From Pseudorasbora parva (Eukaryota; Chordata; Actinopteri; Cypriniformes; Gobionidae), in NCBI RefSeq assembly GCF_024679245.1, contig NC_090195.1:2934800-2998799 (forward strand): DNA of 64,000 nt, in the 5' to 3' direction. Below the pieces are notes generated by a model, which searched no databases, was not told where the DNA came from, and saw only the letters and a program-made list of their open reading frames with translations. Positions 23,737-35,168 of the stretch are shown here, one piece after another; the first letter of the stretch is position 1, and each line of letters begins with the position of its first letter. Position numbers and translations under genes: made by a program.

Positions 23737-25344
23737 GGGTAATCTATTAACAAGCAAAATCACTAAAGGAAATAATAAATGGATGCATATGAGCAGTGCA
23801 CTTTATCAAAGCTAATTTGATAGTGTTGCTTTTACTTACAGGCTGATGGGTGAATGTAATTAAGCTTCTCTTCATTTCAGCATATGTTGGACACACCATG
23901 TTGTCCATTTGTGAGGTATGGCGATGATGGCAGGATGGCAGGAAGGGTTTTAAAGGCAATTTCTCCATGATCATCTTTGAAAGACAAGTTTACAGAAAAA
24001 GAGAAAAAAACAGTTTTCACCTATACCAAATGTGTGGACCTGATTTCATATGCACTTAGACACAACCAAAACAACTTATTGAAATTAAAACATATTGTAT
24101 GAAAATGAGAGAAGACAGCTGAAAAAAAAAAATTATAAACTGGTTGTTTCCCAAATAACCTGGTTCTGTAGTAGACCCTGCACTTGCACATTGGCCTATC
24201 TAATGTTATTCAACTTACCAACTTGTTAGTAGACTCCAAACCCGGAAATGTGCGTCCGATAAGGAAGACATCGAACTTGTGTACTATTGGTGATACTCCA
24301 GGACTAGAGTCGAGAACCACTGAGATCCAATCCTTCCTCTGCATTAGAATGAAGCAGGGGAAAAAAAATTACCAGAAAAGTAAACTAGTCTTTAAAAAAT
24401 AATTGTGTACAACTTGTTTCAATATAGTACTCACCTTTAATTAAATGGCAGAGGTTCAACTGTTCTAGTCTTTGCTTCACAAATGAATCCATTGGTCTAA
24501 AACACAGGTATATAACACATTTAGTACAACATATTTAAAATAAAGGCAAAAACTGTCATAGCTTCATAAGAAAACGTACTATGGTTGTATGATTTAGCTA
24601 CTCCTGTAATACGTTTAATAGTAACATGCATAATATATATTCATATGACAACATTCATTATGAATATAGGCCTACCACATTTCTGCCAAATTATCATAGT
24701 TGCAGTTTGTGTTAACTTACTACGGTAAAACTAGGTAATTTGTGGGTTGGAAAACATTCTAACTGTTGTGAACTAACGTTAAAATTGTTAGCACAATATT
24801 TCAGTTTTCTGCGTCAATGCTGTTGTGAATATCTGCACTCATTCATCTCACAACAGATATTTAGAGTAGTAAGTTATACTGTTGGATATTCGGCGAATTC
24901 AAACGCTTCCCCCTGGATCTCACAGCGCTGCTGTGGTGTCGTGTGACCGGGTCTGAGCTCGCGCTGCACGGGCCAAGCTGATAATGCTCCGCGCGGCATT
25001 AGATAGTGATTTCAGACTAGGCATAAGTTACTTACTTTCTGTATCGCCGTATTAAGTTTCTAAATAGGTACACTAGAATAATGTTTTTACTTTATTACTG
25101 CTAGCGAGCTAACTGGGATAGCTATGGTTTATTTCCAATCTATCTAATTTTTCCAGAGAGCATTAAAGGGATTTTTTTTTGATAAAATTCAGTTTTCGAC
25201 TATATTCAACGTTTCAGTACACAATACATAATGTTATAAGAGTTGTATTCATAAAAAAATGGCATGTCTTACCTTTCATTTCATAATCAGGCTGCAGCAG
25301 CGTCTTCTGTTGGCAGTAACTGGACGGTTTGCCGTTAAAATTTG
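23737..25344. other. Interior of the AACCCAAC element, no gene seen
   Basis: Short frames only. Nothing resembles a transposase catalytic core. Confidence 0.4.
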
Positions 25345-26444
25345 AACCGTCACTGGGGAAACCGTATTTAACCCAACGGCCGGGTTATTACTAAAAATAA
25401 CCCAACGATTTTAAAATAACCCAACATTTTGCAAAATAACCCAACATATTGACCCAATATGTGTAACCCAACGGTTGGGTAAAAAAAATAACCCAACGTT
25501 TTTTAGTGTGCAAGTATTAGAATGTGATTGGATAGATATAAGTTGAAGTGACGTAACAATTAAGTCTTCCTGGCAGAACTTATGCTAAAGCTTTCATTTT
25601 CCGATTAGTTATTGTTTTAGAATAAGGTTCCAAATAAGTTGGAATGTCTTCTGCAGGGTTAGGTAATACTGAGTCATTGTTAATAGGTTACACCAGGATC
25701 TTTACTTTATACTTAACACATTTTGTATGTCTCCATCATCAATCACACCTGATTCAACTCATGAGCTCATTAGTAGAGATTTTCAAAAATATAATGAGCA
25801 CATATATTTTTTAAAGAACTAAGTGTTTTTAGCTAAGAATAAACTAAAAAAGTTACACAGTGTAGCTTTAAGAAGGTTTACCTTAAGCGACCTCCTAAAG
25901 TATAGTTCGGGGAACACGTCTAGAAATGGGATACCTTCAGTTAAGTTATACCTTTAGAGACTTCGTAGCGCGCTAAGAGACAACGTTATCGGGAAATGCA
26001 GCCCAAACCTCTATCAGTAACCTCATTGGTTGATTTCTTCTTGTCTGTGTTTTGTCCAGCATGGATCCAGTGGGAGTGAATTCAATAGAGACTGCAGCTC
26101 TGGGGAGACCCTTCCAGCTGGGGATGCTGTATGACTGCAGGAGAGATGCACTCGTACCAGGTGATGAACGGACGACTACCCAAAATCTGAGAAGCTTTAA
26201 ATTAATGACTGTAGTAAAAAACGTATTCTTCTGTTGTCAATATCAGAATCAGAAAGAGCTTTGTTAACAGTTAGGCCTATGTTTGTACAAGGCATTTGTT
26301 TTGGTGACAGAAGCTTCCACAGCACACAGAATAACCGTGACAAGACACAGATAATAAAAAGAGAAACAAATGAGTAAATACGAAAAAATATGAGAGAAGA
26401 AACTGTTCCTATGCCTGTTTGTTCTAGTGTTCAATGCTCTGAAA

Positions 26445-26902
26445 GGGTTAGTTCACCCAAAAATGAAATGTCTGTCATTAACTCCTCTCCCTAATGTCGT
26501 TCCACACCCGTAAGACCTCCGTTCATCTTCACACACAGTTTAAGATATTTTATATTTAGTCCGAGAGCGTATGCAAGTGTATGCACACTATACTGTCCAT
26601 GTCCAGAAAGGGAATAAAAACATCATCACAGTAGTCCATATGAGACATCAGTGGGTTAATTAGAGTCTCTTGAAGCATCCAAAATACATTTGGGTCCAAA
26701 ATGCTCTTCTGCATTCCTCCAAAAAGATTCAAACAGTTAATGCATCAGTGAATCGATCAATGATTCGGGTCGCCAATGTCATGTGATTTCAGCAGTTTGG
26801 CAGTTTGATGCGATCCGAACTGCTGGAATAACGTGACACTGGCGACATTAGGGTGAGCCATTAGTGACATAAATTTCATTTTTGGGTGAACTAACCTTTG
26901 AA
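26445..26902. mobile_element. Palindromic MITE (GTTCACCCAAAAATG family)
   Basis: The ends 'gggttagttcacccaaaaa' and 'tttttgggtgaactaacc' are mirrored, with 'aatgtcgttccacacccgt' against 'cgacattagggtgagcc' inside. It lies within the SNTX-like intron. Confidence 0.8.
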
Positions 26903-26944
26903 GCGCCAACCAGACAACAACAGTTTGAAAAGAAACTGGCCTGG

Positions 26945-27380
26945 GTATGAGGGTCCCGAATGATTTTGCCAGCTCTTTTACTCACTCTGGATGAGTACAG
27001 TTCTTGGAGAGGGGATAGGGGTGTGCCAGTGATTCACTCAGCAGTCCGGCCTATCCGCTGTAGTCTTCTGAGATCTGATTTGGTAGCTGAACTGAACCAG
27101 ACAGTTGCAGAAGTGCAGAGGGTGGATTCACTGACTGCAGACTAGAACTGAATCAGCAGCTCCTGTGGCAGGTTGAACTTCTTCAGCTTGTGAAGCACAT
27201 GTGGATCTCCCACTTCAGGTCCTGAGAGATGGTGGTGACTATGAATAATATTAACAACATTTGGGTGTTTTGAGTGTGCTAAGCTCCAGGTTCTTATGAC
27301 TGCACCAGCTCTTTAACCTTCAGTCTGTAAGCAGACTCGTCACCATCCTGGATGAGGCAGATGACAGTGCGACATCTGCA
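26945..27380 (-). mobile_element. Antisense LINE reverse-transcriptase fragment
   Basis: Read from 27370 down, the minus strand gives 'VICLIQDGDESAYRLKV', then near 27180 'LKKFNLPQELLIQF', then 'KSDLRRLQRIGRTAE' and 'YSSRVSKRAGKII'. This is the order found in the C-terminal half of a fish LINE polyprotein. Stops and frame changes show that it is dead. The frame at 8395-8545 belongs to the same family. Confidence 0.7.
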
Positions 27381-27599
27381 AGCTTTAGGAATTTTGAGCT
27401 TTCCTTATCTTCTGTTTCCGGAAGCCCTGACACACATCTTCTTACACACAAGCGGAACAGTTCTTCTGCTGCCTCGAGTCGCCCTCAGTCGGTGTCGACT
27501 CAGCAGTGTGTCAAATCGGCTCCCTCATCCGCTCAGCCCATTACCTGAGGTGAAACCGCGCTTCCATCCATCTAAGTGCTATCCGTTACCTCGCCCTAG

Positions 27600-27715
27600 A
27601 CTAAAGCTGGATCCGAGCAGCCCAAGCAGGAGGAGGTTCGCTCTCGTGACCGTGCGGAGGGTGGCTGGTCCTCGCCATCCACCTTTGCTAGGTTCTACAA
27701 CCTAATCATCCATTC
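27600..27715 (+). mobile_element. DIRS-like tyrosine recombinase C-terminal scrap
   Basis: One frame reads 'GGWSSPSTFARFYNL', the C-terminal motif of DIRS-type tyrosine recombinases that carries the conserved Tyr. A comparable motif (ATGWSSLHTLMRFYEL) is present in the larger DIRS element at 43144-46450. The surrounding 27390-27780 is GC-richer than its neighbours and probably belongs to the same remnant. Confidence 0.5.
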
Positions 27716-28092
27716 TCCTCAGGCATGGATTTTGTCTCCTTGACCAATCCCCAACATCCGGGTTTTTTATGAAGGCCTGAGTCCGTGTTGTTGGACACAC
27801 CTTTTAAGTCCCTATCTCTCATGTAGCCTGCCATGCCTTAAATAGGAACACGTAGGGTTGGGTACTGTTCCCATTTGTAAGAGTACAGGTATCTGAAATT
27901 CGGTACCGATACCAAATGGTACCTTTTTTTGGTACTTTGGGGATATTTACCTCAATAACTGTGAAGAAACTGTAAGTCATTTATAGAAGTGTTACTGACA
28001 TTATGCCAAGCTGCCTATGTTGCTGTTTGTCATTGTCTGTAATGTTTGTATACTGTTTACCAGTAAATAGTAGTCTACTGTCTACGCTTTAT

Positions 28093-28270
28093 TTATGTAA
28101 GTAAATATAGAAATAATTGGAAGAGAATGGTCAATGGGGCAAGAAAAAAATATGTGGTGTTGCTCTGCTGTGAGAAAATGAAGGTAGCCTTTAAATTGGG
28201 GCATATTAAATTACTTTTTTATGAATGCAGGAAGTATTTCTATTTTCTTTATTACAGGAATCAGACTTTG
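28093..28270 (+). repeat. Duplicate of the intron 3' end, with a decoy splice acceptor
   Basis: This block resembles 28432-28618 (shared 'agaatggtcaatgggg'/'agaatgctcattggggg', 'atgtggtgttgctctgct'/'atgtggtgttgtgctgtt'). It ends in the same acceptor and first exon bases, 'attacag|gaatcagacttt' (AG at 28256-28257, offset 348). The coding match stops after about 13 bases, so this acceptor leads nowhere useful. Confidence 0.75.
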
Positions 28271-29965
28271 TGTTTCTTGTGTTTCTTCACTTACCGCGGA
28301 TCACACCTCATATGTCCTCTGTGCCCTCAGGAGGCCGTTTTGCACACCTCGCCAGCTGTGGTATTTCAGGACAAATAATAATGATAAATTAATGTAAATA
28401 ATTACATATGTAAATAAAATAATTTATGTAAATAAATATAAAAAAGAATTGAAAAGAATGCTCATTGGGGGTAAGAGATAAAAAAATAATGTGGTGTTGT
28501 GCTGTTGGGAGAAAATTAATGTTTTCTTTTGTAAAGTGCTGATTACATTTGTTTAATTAATGAAGTGTTTAGACACAAATTATTATTTTTTTCTCTCTAT
28601 TACAGGAATCAGACTTTGGAGTAAAGAGCAGCTGCAACAGAACATAACCACTAAACCCCAAATTAACACAGATTTCACAGTCACAGCTTCAGACTCGATT
28701 CAAGAAAAAAGTAAATTGTTGAATATTGATGGTTGTCTGAAACTGAGTCTTTTAGGTGGACTCCTCAATGTAAGTGGAGCTGCCAATTATCTCAAGGACA
28801 CCAAGAAATCATTCAATCAACAGAGACTGGCATTACATTATCATTCAACCACTAAATTTGAAGAACTGATCATAAACCACTTTACTTCTGGAGACATGGC
28901 TCACTATGAGAATGAGGTAGCCACACATGTAGTGACAGCAGTGCTGTACGGAGCAGATGCCTGCTTTGTGTTTGACAGAGAAGTTACTTCAGATGAGGAC
29001 AAAATGGAGGTAGCTGGCGATGTAAAAGCTGTCTTAGAGAAGCTCAAAGGCATTGCAAATGGAAACATTGATGCAAATATGAAACTGAATAACAATCTGA
29101 AGACTGCTGCCCAAAAATTCAGTTTTTTATCCTTTGGACAAACTTTTCTCAAGAGCTGTAAAGTTTCAACATGAAATCAGCACGGGTTTAAGCACAGACA
29201 TTGAATCTGTAATTGAGAGTTTGAGTACGACTGAGATGAAATGCAGGGATCTTCTGACAGACAAGCCAGCTTCGACATTTAAGGCATTTCATGTCAAAAT
29301 CAATGACATGAAGAAAAACTGCTACCAGTGCAGACTGAGTCTCATGAAGACATTCGGCTCTCTCTTACCAAAGATCCGTGGAAAATTCATAGAGGATACA
29401 GCATTGATTGATCTGCTAAATGATCATGTGAAATCTCCATTTGAAAGAAGCGCTCTTGAAGAATGGCTGAAAGAGACAGAGGAAGAATCTGACATCATTA
29501 AAACATTGCTCATGCAACTGAATGCTTTAGGAGCAATGGTCGAAAACAACCTCAATAAAACCTTAATGAATCTGGAAGTTCAACATTTGGTCAGCTACAC
29601 TTTCACATCATTGGGCTGGACAGATGAGCTGCTTTCTAAACAAAAGGCCTTCCTGAGTTCTTCAACGACAGCAGAAAATGAAGAGAAAACAGATCAAAAG
29701 TCTTGGCTCTCGTCTGACATCCAAAGGACTATGAGGAACAACTTAAGGGTTTTTAAAAAATGTATTGATTTAAACAACAGCGAATCAATCAAATTCATTG
29801 TTGCATCAAAAGAAATGGACAATAATCCAGGTTCCTGCATACTTCTGTATGAAAATGAAAGTAATGAACCTAAGGAGAGTAGGTTATTTTATGTTATGCT
29901 GCTATAGGTCTACGGGGAAAATCTGAATTTCACAGTCTATTCATCATCAAACTGAAAATGCAGTA

Positions 29966-29989
29966 AAAAAAAAAAAAAAAAAAAAAACA
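29966..29989 (+). repeat. Poly(A) tract
   Basis: A run of about 23 A lies 60 bp after the last SNTX-like frame. It could be the tail of a retrotransposed insertion. Confidence 0.7.
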
Positions 29990-30455
29990 CTGAAAAAGTT
30001 ATTTGGCTAAAGTCTAGTTATTAACCTATACAATCGTGACTGGTGGTGTTATTCCAAACATGTTTTGCTCATGTGAATGTTGTTTTAGACTGGGACACGA
30101 GTCATACAATTCGTTACCATAGTAAATAGTTTAGCACCAATGTGCGAATATAGAAATATTTAGATTTGTGCAGAATGGTTTCAGTTTCGTTTTAGGCTGG
30201 CCTAATTCGTTTAGGCTTTAAAATAAAAATAGTTTGAAGTCTAATGAATGGCATAATGTATGTTTGTTTTACATTTATATTTTTCATTCTTGTTGTGAAT
30301 TTTGTTACATTTTAAGAATTTGTTGTGGAAACAGCCTAAAATAGCTAAGCTACATGTTGGTAATGTTTGTAGACATTTAGTTTTTACCAGTATTTTTAAT
30401 AAAATGGGAATGACACACCAGTGCGATTTACCTGGGTTTATTTCTCAAGTCTTAC
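29990..30455. other. Non-coding stretch
   Basis: No gene or repeat recognised. Confidence 0.4.
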
Positions 30456-31280
30456 GCCCGTTTTACACATACTCCGTCTGCAGTGCGTGTGCAGTGCGTG
30501 TTGCGTTGCGTATGCGTTGCAGGATCCGCACGCCCTGTTGTGCTTGATCCGCTGTTACATACCACAAACACAGCATTTGTTAATGATTTTTTATTTAAAA
30601 TCCAAAAGTTGTTACTGAACATGGCTCATCAGAATTGCAATTCTCTTTGTTTACTCTTTCATAGAAGTCAGGTTACTGTAGGCTACTAGCCTACATTTAA
30701 ACAACATTTTTTCAATTCATTAATTCATATTTATATACTTTATTTAGCTCACACAAGAGGCAAAACATTTAAACATATTATAGCCTCTTCAAAAACAGCC
30801 GACTCTCGTCTTTTCTTTTGTTTTTAAACCCTTTTAAAAGAAATCCTGCTGGTCAAAAAGAACTTTGCTTTTCACCTCCAAGAAAGTACGAGTGCTATCC
30901 AGTATGGCAATTTTTTTAACCTAAATGCCAGGTAAGGTGTCGTTTTGTTGCTTTACTTGAGAAAAAAAAAGCCATGTGTTGACTTTGAAACAAGAGTATA
31001 TTTTAAATGATATGCATCTGTGGTGAAATTACTAGATTTTCGCGTCAGTACATGTTTATTTTAATGCTAACAATGTTCTATCACTTTAATGCAGCAGCAC
31101 AGCACAGCAAAAAATAGACTCGGTACGAAAACGATCCGTGCACTGCTGCAGACGCAACGCAGCTGGACCGGACTGACGGAGCGCATCCGCGTGCAGTCCG
31201 TCAGTCCATTCCAGGTGCGTTGCGTCTGCAGCAGTGCAAGGATCGTTTTCGTACCGAGTCTATTTTTTGCTGCACTGCGT
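30456..31280. mobile_element. CpG-rich hairpin-bearing element
   Basis: The left part (30456-30545) is a TGCGT-rich block, and the right part is a strong hairpin (31106-31271). Between them lies AT-rich sequence. The CG-rich 'tgcagtgcgtg' words and the terminal hairpin suggest a non-autonomous transposon, but the exact ends are not resolved. Confidence 0.4.
31106..31271. repeat. Long hairpin, about 75-bp arms
   Basis: The left arm starts 'agcaaaaaatagactcggta' and the right arm ends with its complement 'taccgagtctattttttgct'. The arms carry only a few mismatches around a loop of about 16 bp. Frames on both strands here are mirror images. Confidence 0.85.
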
Positions 31281-31302
31281 TGATCGCTTTTTGATAGCGC
31301 TG

Positions 31303-31327
31303 CTATCATGTCATGATGACATGATAG
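31303..31327. repeat. 25-bp palindrome
   Basis: The arms ctatcatgtcat and atgacatgatag surround a single central g, a perfect odd-centred palindrome at the left edge of the gypsy fragment. Confidence 0.8.
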
Positions 31328-33404
31328 TAGGCTCTAATGTTTTAAGACATGTGACTCAGCAGGTCAAGAACACAAAGTGGTACTGGGAGAAAATCTCACA
31401 GCCCATAAAGGAAGTCTACTCTCCAACGTTGACCGTTGGCATGGAGACAGGATGCCAAAAAGAGTTGGTACTGTGTTATTAAGACAGTGTGTGACACTGG
31501 AGCCGCAACACGAACACTTAGTCTGGGGAAGGTTGAAAGAAGAAGTTCCTTTGTCTGTTGAGAGTACTGTGATGGTAGAATCCTCAACTTCCAAATCTTG
31601 AATCCAAAACCACGGAACATTATGATTGCTCGCAGTGTGTGTCTATTGTGGGCTGATAAGTGGATTCCTGTAAAGGTGATACATATGTTGGATCGACCTG
31701 TAGTGTTACGTCGGAATGCAAAGATTGCTCAGCTACACCCGTGTCTTGCCCTTGAGGAGTTAGAGCTTACGAAGCACATGAATTGAGAAACAAGAGAGGT
31801 CCTTCAGAATGTTTTCCATGTTTGCAAACCTAATGAAAATGACAAGTTGCAAACAGATAAGTTGCGAGAGCTGGGACTGACACAGATTGATATTGAGACT
31901 TTGAATGACTTTTGGAAAAGGAAATTGACAGACCTCATTGTGCAGTAAGAGGGTATATTCTCCCGTGATAAGTTAGATTGTGGTGAGGTGAAGAATATTG
32001 TCCACAGGATACATCTGAAAGACGAAAAACCTTTCCTACTGCCTTATAGAAGGGTTCCGGCAGCTCACTATCACAAGTTAAGACAGACCCTGGATGAAAT
32101 GGAGGCACGTGGTATCATCCGGAAGTCCAACAGTGAGTGGGCCTCACCTTTAGTCCTGGTTTGGAAGCCCTCTGGAGAATTGCGTATATGCACAGACTTC
32201 AGATGGCTTAACCAAAGAACAGAGAAGGACGCATATCCATTGCCTCACCAGGCTGACGCCCTAGCATCCTTGGGAAATAACTGTTATTTTAGCACCATGG
32301 ATCTAACATCTGGATTTTATAATATCCCTATCCATGAGGAGGACCGCAAATATACAGCATGCACAACTCCGGTGGGTCTGTATGAATGCAACCGAATGGC
32401 TCAGGGATTATGCAACAGTCCCGCAACGTTCTCTCGTATGATGACTGTGATATTTGGGGACCAGAATTACCTCTCTCTCCTTTGCTACCTAGATGACTTA
32501 CTGGTGTTTGGGAAGACTGAGGAGGAGGCACTCGACCATCTCGAGATGCCGAATTTTCTCGGCTTAGAGGGCACAACCTCAAATTGTCCCAAAAGAAATG
32601 CTAATTTATGAGGAAGACTGTGAAGTTTCTGGGTCATATTGTATCAGAGAATGGCATTGCAACCGATCCAACAAAGGTATCTGTTATCAGTGAGTTCAAG
32701 GTGGCAGATTTGATGGAGGAGGATGGAAAGACTATATCACCAATGAAGATCAGATCTTTCCTTGGAATGGCAAACTATTATTTTCATTTCATAGAGGGTC
32801 TCTCCGCATTAGCCAAGCCACTGTTTAAGCTGACCGCTGGGCAGAAGATCAGGAAGAAAGGTGGTAAAGGTGGGCCCTGTTTTCCTAAACCCAAACTTTT
32901 GTGCCCCAATAACTGGACTGCAGAATGTGACCTTGCTGTGGAAAAGATCAAACAATCAGTTACAAACACAGTCACCCTAGCACATCCAGACTTTAAGAGA
33001 CCATTCCTGTTGTCCACTGATGCATCTATGGATGGGTTGGGTGCAGGTCTGAGTCAGATACCAGAGGGGGACAGAAAGCCGAGACCAGTAGCCTTCGCAA
33101 GTAAGACCCTGTCGAGGGCTCAGTCCCGTTACCCAGCTAATAGATTAGAATTTTATGCTCTAAAGTGGGCAGTTTGTGAAAAGTTCGCTCACTGGTTAAA
33201 AGGGACTACGTTCACAGTGCTAACGGATAATAATCCTTTGACAGCTGGCCCCCTTTGACTTTTACATGAAATACATACCTGGAACCCAGAACATCCCTGC
33301 TGATCTGTTGAGTCAATGTCCCTTTGTCAGAACTTTGGAAGCCTGTGAAGCCTTGGAAAGTAAGGCTCATCATGTAACCTTGGAATCGATTCAAGAAGCT
33401 TTCC
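31321..33404 (+). pseudogene. Ty3/gypsy pol fragment (protease end, RT, RNase H)
   Basis: Protease-like sequence comes first (IVGSNVLRHV; then LEPQHEHLVWGRL). Next is a linker, then reverse transcriptase: LRICTDFRWLN and CYLDDLLVFG with the catalytic Asp pair preserved. The connection follows (KFLGHIVSENGI; SFLGMANYY) and then RNase H (STDASMDGLGAGLSQI; FTVLTDNNPLT), ending in MKYIPGTQNIPADLLSQ. At least three frame breaks (near 31600, 31920 and 32600-33258) and missing gag, integrase and LTRs mark a dead copy. It is cut off at about 33405 by the L2 LINE. Confidence 0.9.
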
Positions 33405-35168
33405 GTTCTCTCCACTCTCCGAGGCAGATATTTCTAAACTTATCCTTTCCAATCACCCTACTACCTGTCCACTTGATCCTATACCCACTCACCTCCTTCA
33501 GGCCATTTCTTCTTCAATCACTCCTGCACTCACTCACATTGTCAACACTTCTCTTCACACGGGAACCTTTCCCACAGCATTTAACCAGGCTCAGGTAACC
33601 CCACTGCTTAAGAAACCCTCTCTGAATCCAGCACTTTTAGAAAACTACAGACCGGTATCCATTCTGCCTTTCATTGCAAAGACACTTGAGCGAGTTGTGT
33701 TCAATCAACTCTCTGTGTTTCTTGAACAGAACAACCTCCTAGACAACAACCAATCCGGCTTCAAAATTGGTCACTCGACTGAGACTGCCTTGCTCTCGGT
33801 AACTGAGGCACTGAGACTGGCAAAAGCAGCTTCCAAATCCTCAGTGCTCATCCTGCTGGATCTGTCTGCTGCTTTTGACACAGTTAACCACCAGATCCTC
33901 CTGTCAACACTTAAGTAGACAGGGATCTCAGGAACTGCTCTCCAGTGTTTCAGGTCTTACCTCTCTGGTAAGTCCTACAGGGTGTCATGGAGAGGTGAAG
34001 TGTCTAAGTCACATCATCTAGCTACTGGGGTTCCCCAGGGCTCAGTGCTTGGACCACTTCTCTTCTCCATCTACATGTCATTATTAGGTTCTGTCATTCA
34101 GAAACACGGCTTCTCCTATCACTGCTATGCTGATGACACTCAACTCTACTTCTCATTTCAACCAGATGATCCTACAGTCAGTTTTCGTATCGCTGCCTGT
34201 CTGACAGACATTTCTGACTGGATGAAGGAGCATCACCTTAAACTCAATCTTGCAAAAAAAGACAGAATTACTTGTTTTCTCAACCAACCCAGCACTTCAT
34301 CAAAATTTCTCCATTCAGCTTGGTTCATCAACCATAACTCCATCCAGGACAGCCAGGAACCTTGGAGTTGTGATTGATGACCAGTTAAACTTCACTAACC
34401 ACATTACTGCAACAGCCCGGTCCTGCAGATTTGCTTTATACAACATTAGAAAGATTAGACCCTTCCTATCAGAACAGGCTGCACAACTCCTGGTTCAAGC
34501 TCTTGTTCTCTCCAGACTGGACTATTGTAATGCTCTTCTGGCTGGGCTTCCAGCATGCACTATCAAACCCTTGCAGCTGATCCAGAATGCAGCGGCGAGA
34601 GTGGTCTTTAATGAGCCGAAGAGAGCTCATGCTACGCCTCTCTTCACCAGACTGCACTGGTTGCCAATGGCTGCTCGCATCAAATTCAAGGCACTAGTTA
34701 TCGCCTACAAAACAACCACTGGCTCTGCACCAATATACCTAAACTCGCTTGCTCAGACTTAAACACCCTCCAGAAGCTTGCATTCTGCGAGTGAGCGACG
34801 CCTCGTGGTTCCATCCCAAAGAGGCATGAAATCGCTCTCACGGACATTTTCCTGGACCGTTCCCACCTGGTGGAATGACCTTCTGATCTCAATTCGTGCA
34901 GCCGTGTCTGTAGCCATTTTTAAAAAACATCTTAAGACACATCTCTTCCAATTGCACCTGACCAATACAGAATAGCACTTAACTATCCATAAATTTTTGT
35001 TTGTTTGTCCAAAAAAAAAAACTGTGTACTGTGCTTAATTAACTGAGACTTTTAAAAGCTCTTACAGGTTGTTGGCCTTGTTTGTTTCGTTGCTTCTATT
35101 GCTCTCCCCTTTTTTGTATGTCGCTTTGGATAAAAGCGTCTGCTAAATGATTAAATGTAAATGTAAAT
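33405..35168 (+). mobile_element. 5'-truncated L2-like LINE with intact-looking 3' tail
   Basis: The ORF2 part begins within the region before the reverse transcriptase. It includes LLDLSAAFDTVNHQILL, a stop at 33916-33918, GVPQGSVLGPLLFSIYM and YADDTQLYF, with both catalytic motifs recognisable. It has a frameshift at a poly(A) run near 34255, and the C-terminal domain ends at LKTHLFQLHL. The 3' end is the typical tail 'tcgctttggataaaagcgtc' plus 'tgctaaatg', finishing in a short (AAATGT)n run. The 5' truncation is normal for LINE insertions. Non-autonomous now. Confidence 0.9.

Larger units (their letters stand above)
21720..25511. mobile_element. DNA transposon with clustered AACCCAAC sub-terminal repeats
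   Basis: Left (21720-21870) and right (25345-25511) ends are packed with AACCCAAC/GTTGGGTT words in both orientations, and the outermost bases (cactcacttaaaaa, tttttagtgtgc) are imperfect inverted repeats. Dense sub-terminal transposase-binding-like motifs are typical of several DNA-transposon groups. About 3.8 kb long, with no surviving transposase; it hosts two palindromic MITEs. Confidence 0.65.
21402..25580. mobile_element. Second-level element bounded by AGTTCTGCCAGGAAGACT
   Basis: An 18-bp inverted repeat with one mismatch lies at 21402-21419 and 25563-25580, outside the AACCCAAC element. It marks either the ends of a middle-layer transposon or an older palindrome that the inner element split. 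Confidence 0.4.
20265..26004. mobile_element. Nested DNA-transposon complex, outer element (GGGCTGCATTTCCCG ends)
   Basis: The left end 'gggctgcacttcccgaaa' and the right end, inverted 'gggctgcatttcccgataa', form an imperfect terminal inverted repeat. Inner matches continue (ggtataactta, ggtatccc, gtgttycc on both sides). No target duplication was seen. A hAT-like hairpin sits in the left end, and the interior holds at least two further elements. No transposase frame survives. The right end lies 56 bp before the start codon of the SNTX-like first exon. Confidence 0.55.
26161..28605 (+). other. Intron of the SNTX-like locus, filled with mobile-element debris
   Basis: GT at 26161 and AG at 28604-28605 bound a 2.4-kb intron. 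It contains a palindromic MITE, an antisense LINE fragment, a DIRS-like scrap and a local duplication of its own 3' end. Confidence 0.6.
26061..29907 (+). pseudogene. Stonustoxin/MACPF-like (SNTX family) gene, broken
   Basis: Exon 1 (26061-26160, 100 nt) begins ATG and encodes an N-terminus with the motif AALGRPFQLGMLYD, characteristic of the SNTX family, ending at a donor (cag|gtgatg). Exon 2 starts at 28606 after ttacag in matching phase and continues through MACPF-like sequence (SLLGGLLNVSGAANYL; THVVTAVLYGADACFVFDRE) to a stop at 29174. In another frame, open to 29907, come the helical region and the start of the following domain. The segment normally joining these parts is missing and the frame shifts near 29130-29165. 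The end of the protein, including any B30.2/SPRY domain, is absent. Family proteins include fish venom lysins and many non-venom paralogues of unknown, possibly immune, role. I judge this copy non-functional unless an unseen intron repairs the frame. Confidence 0.8.

Noticed and set aside
27352..27705. 117-codon frame in the SNTX-like intron
   Set aside because: The recombinase-like motif is in a different frame; this one is Pro/Arg-rich by base composition only.
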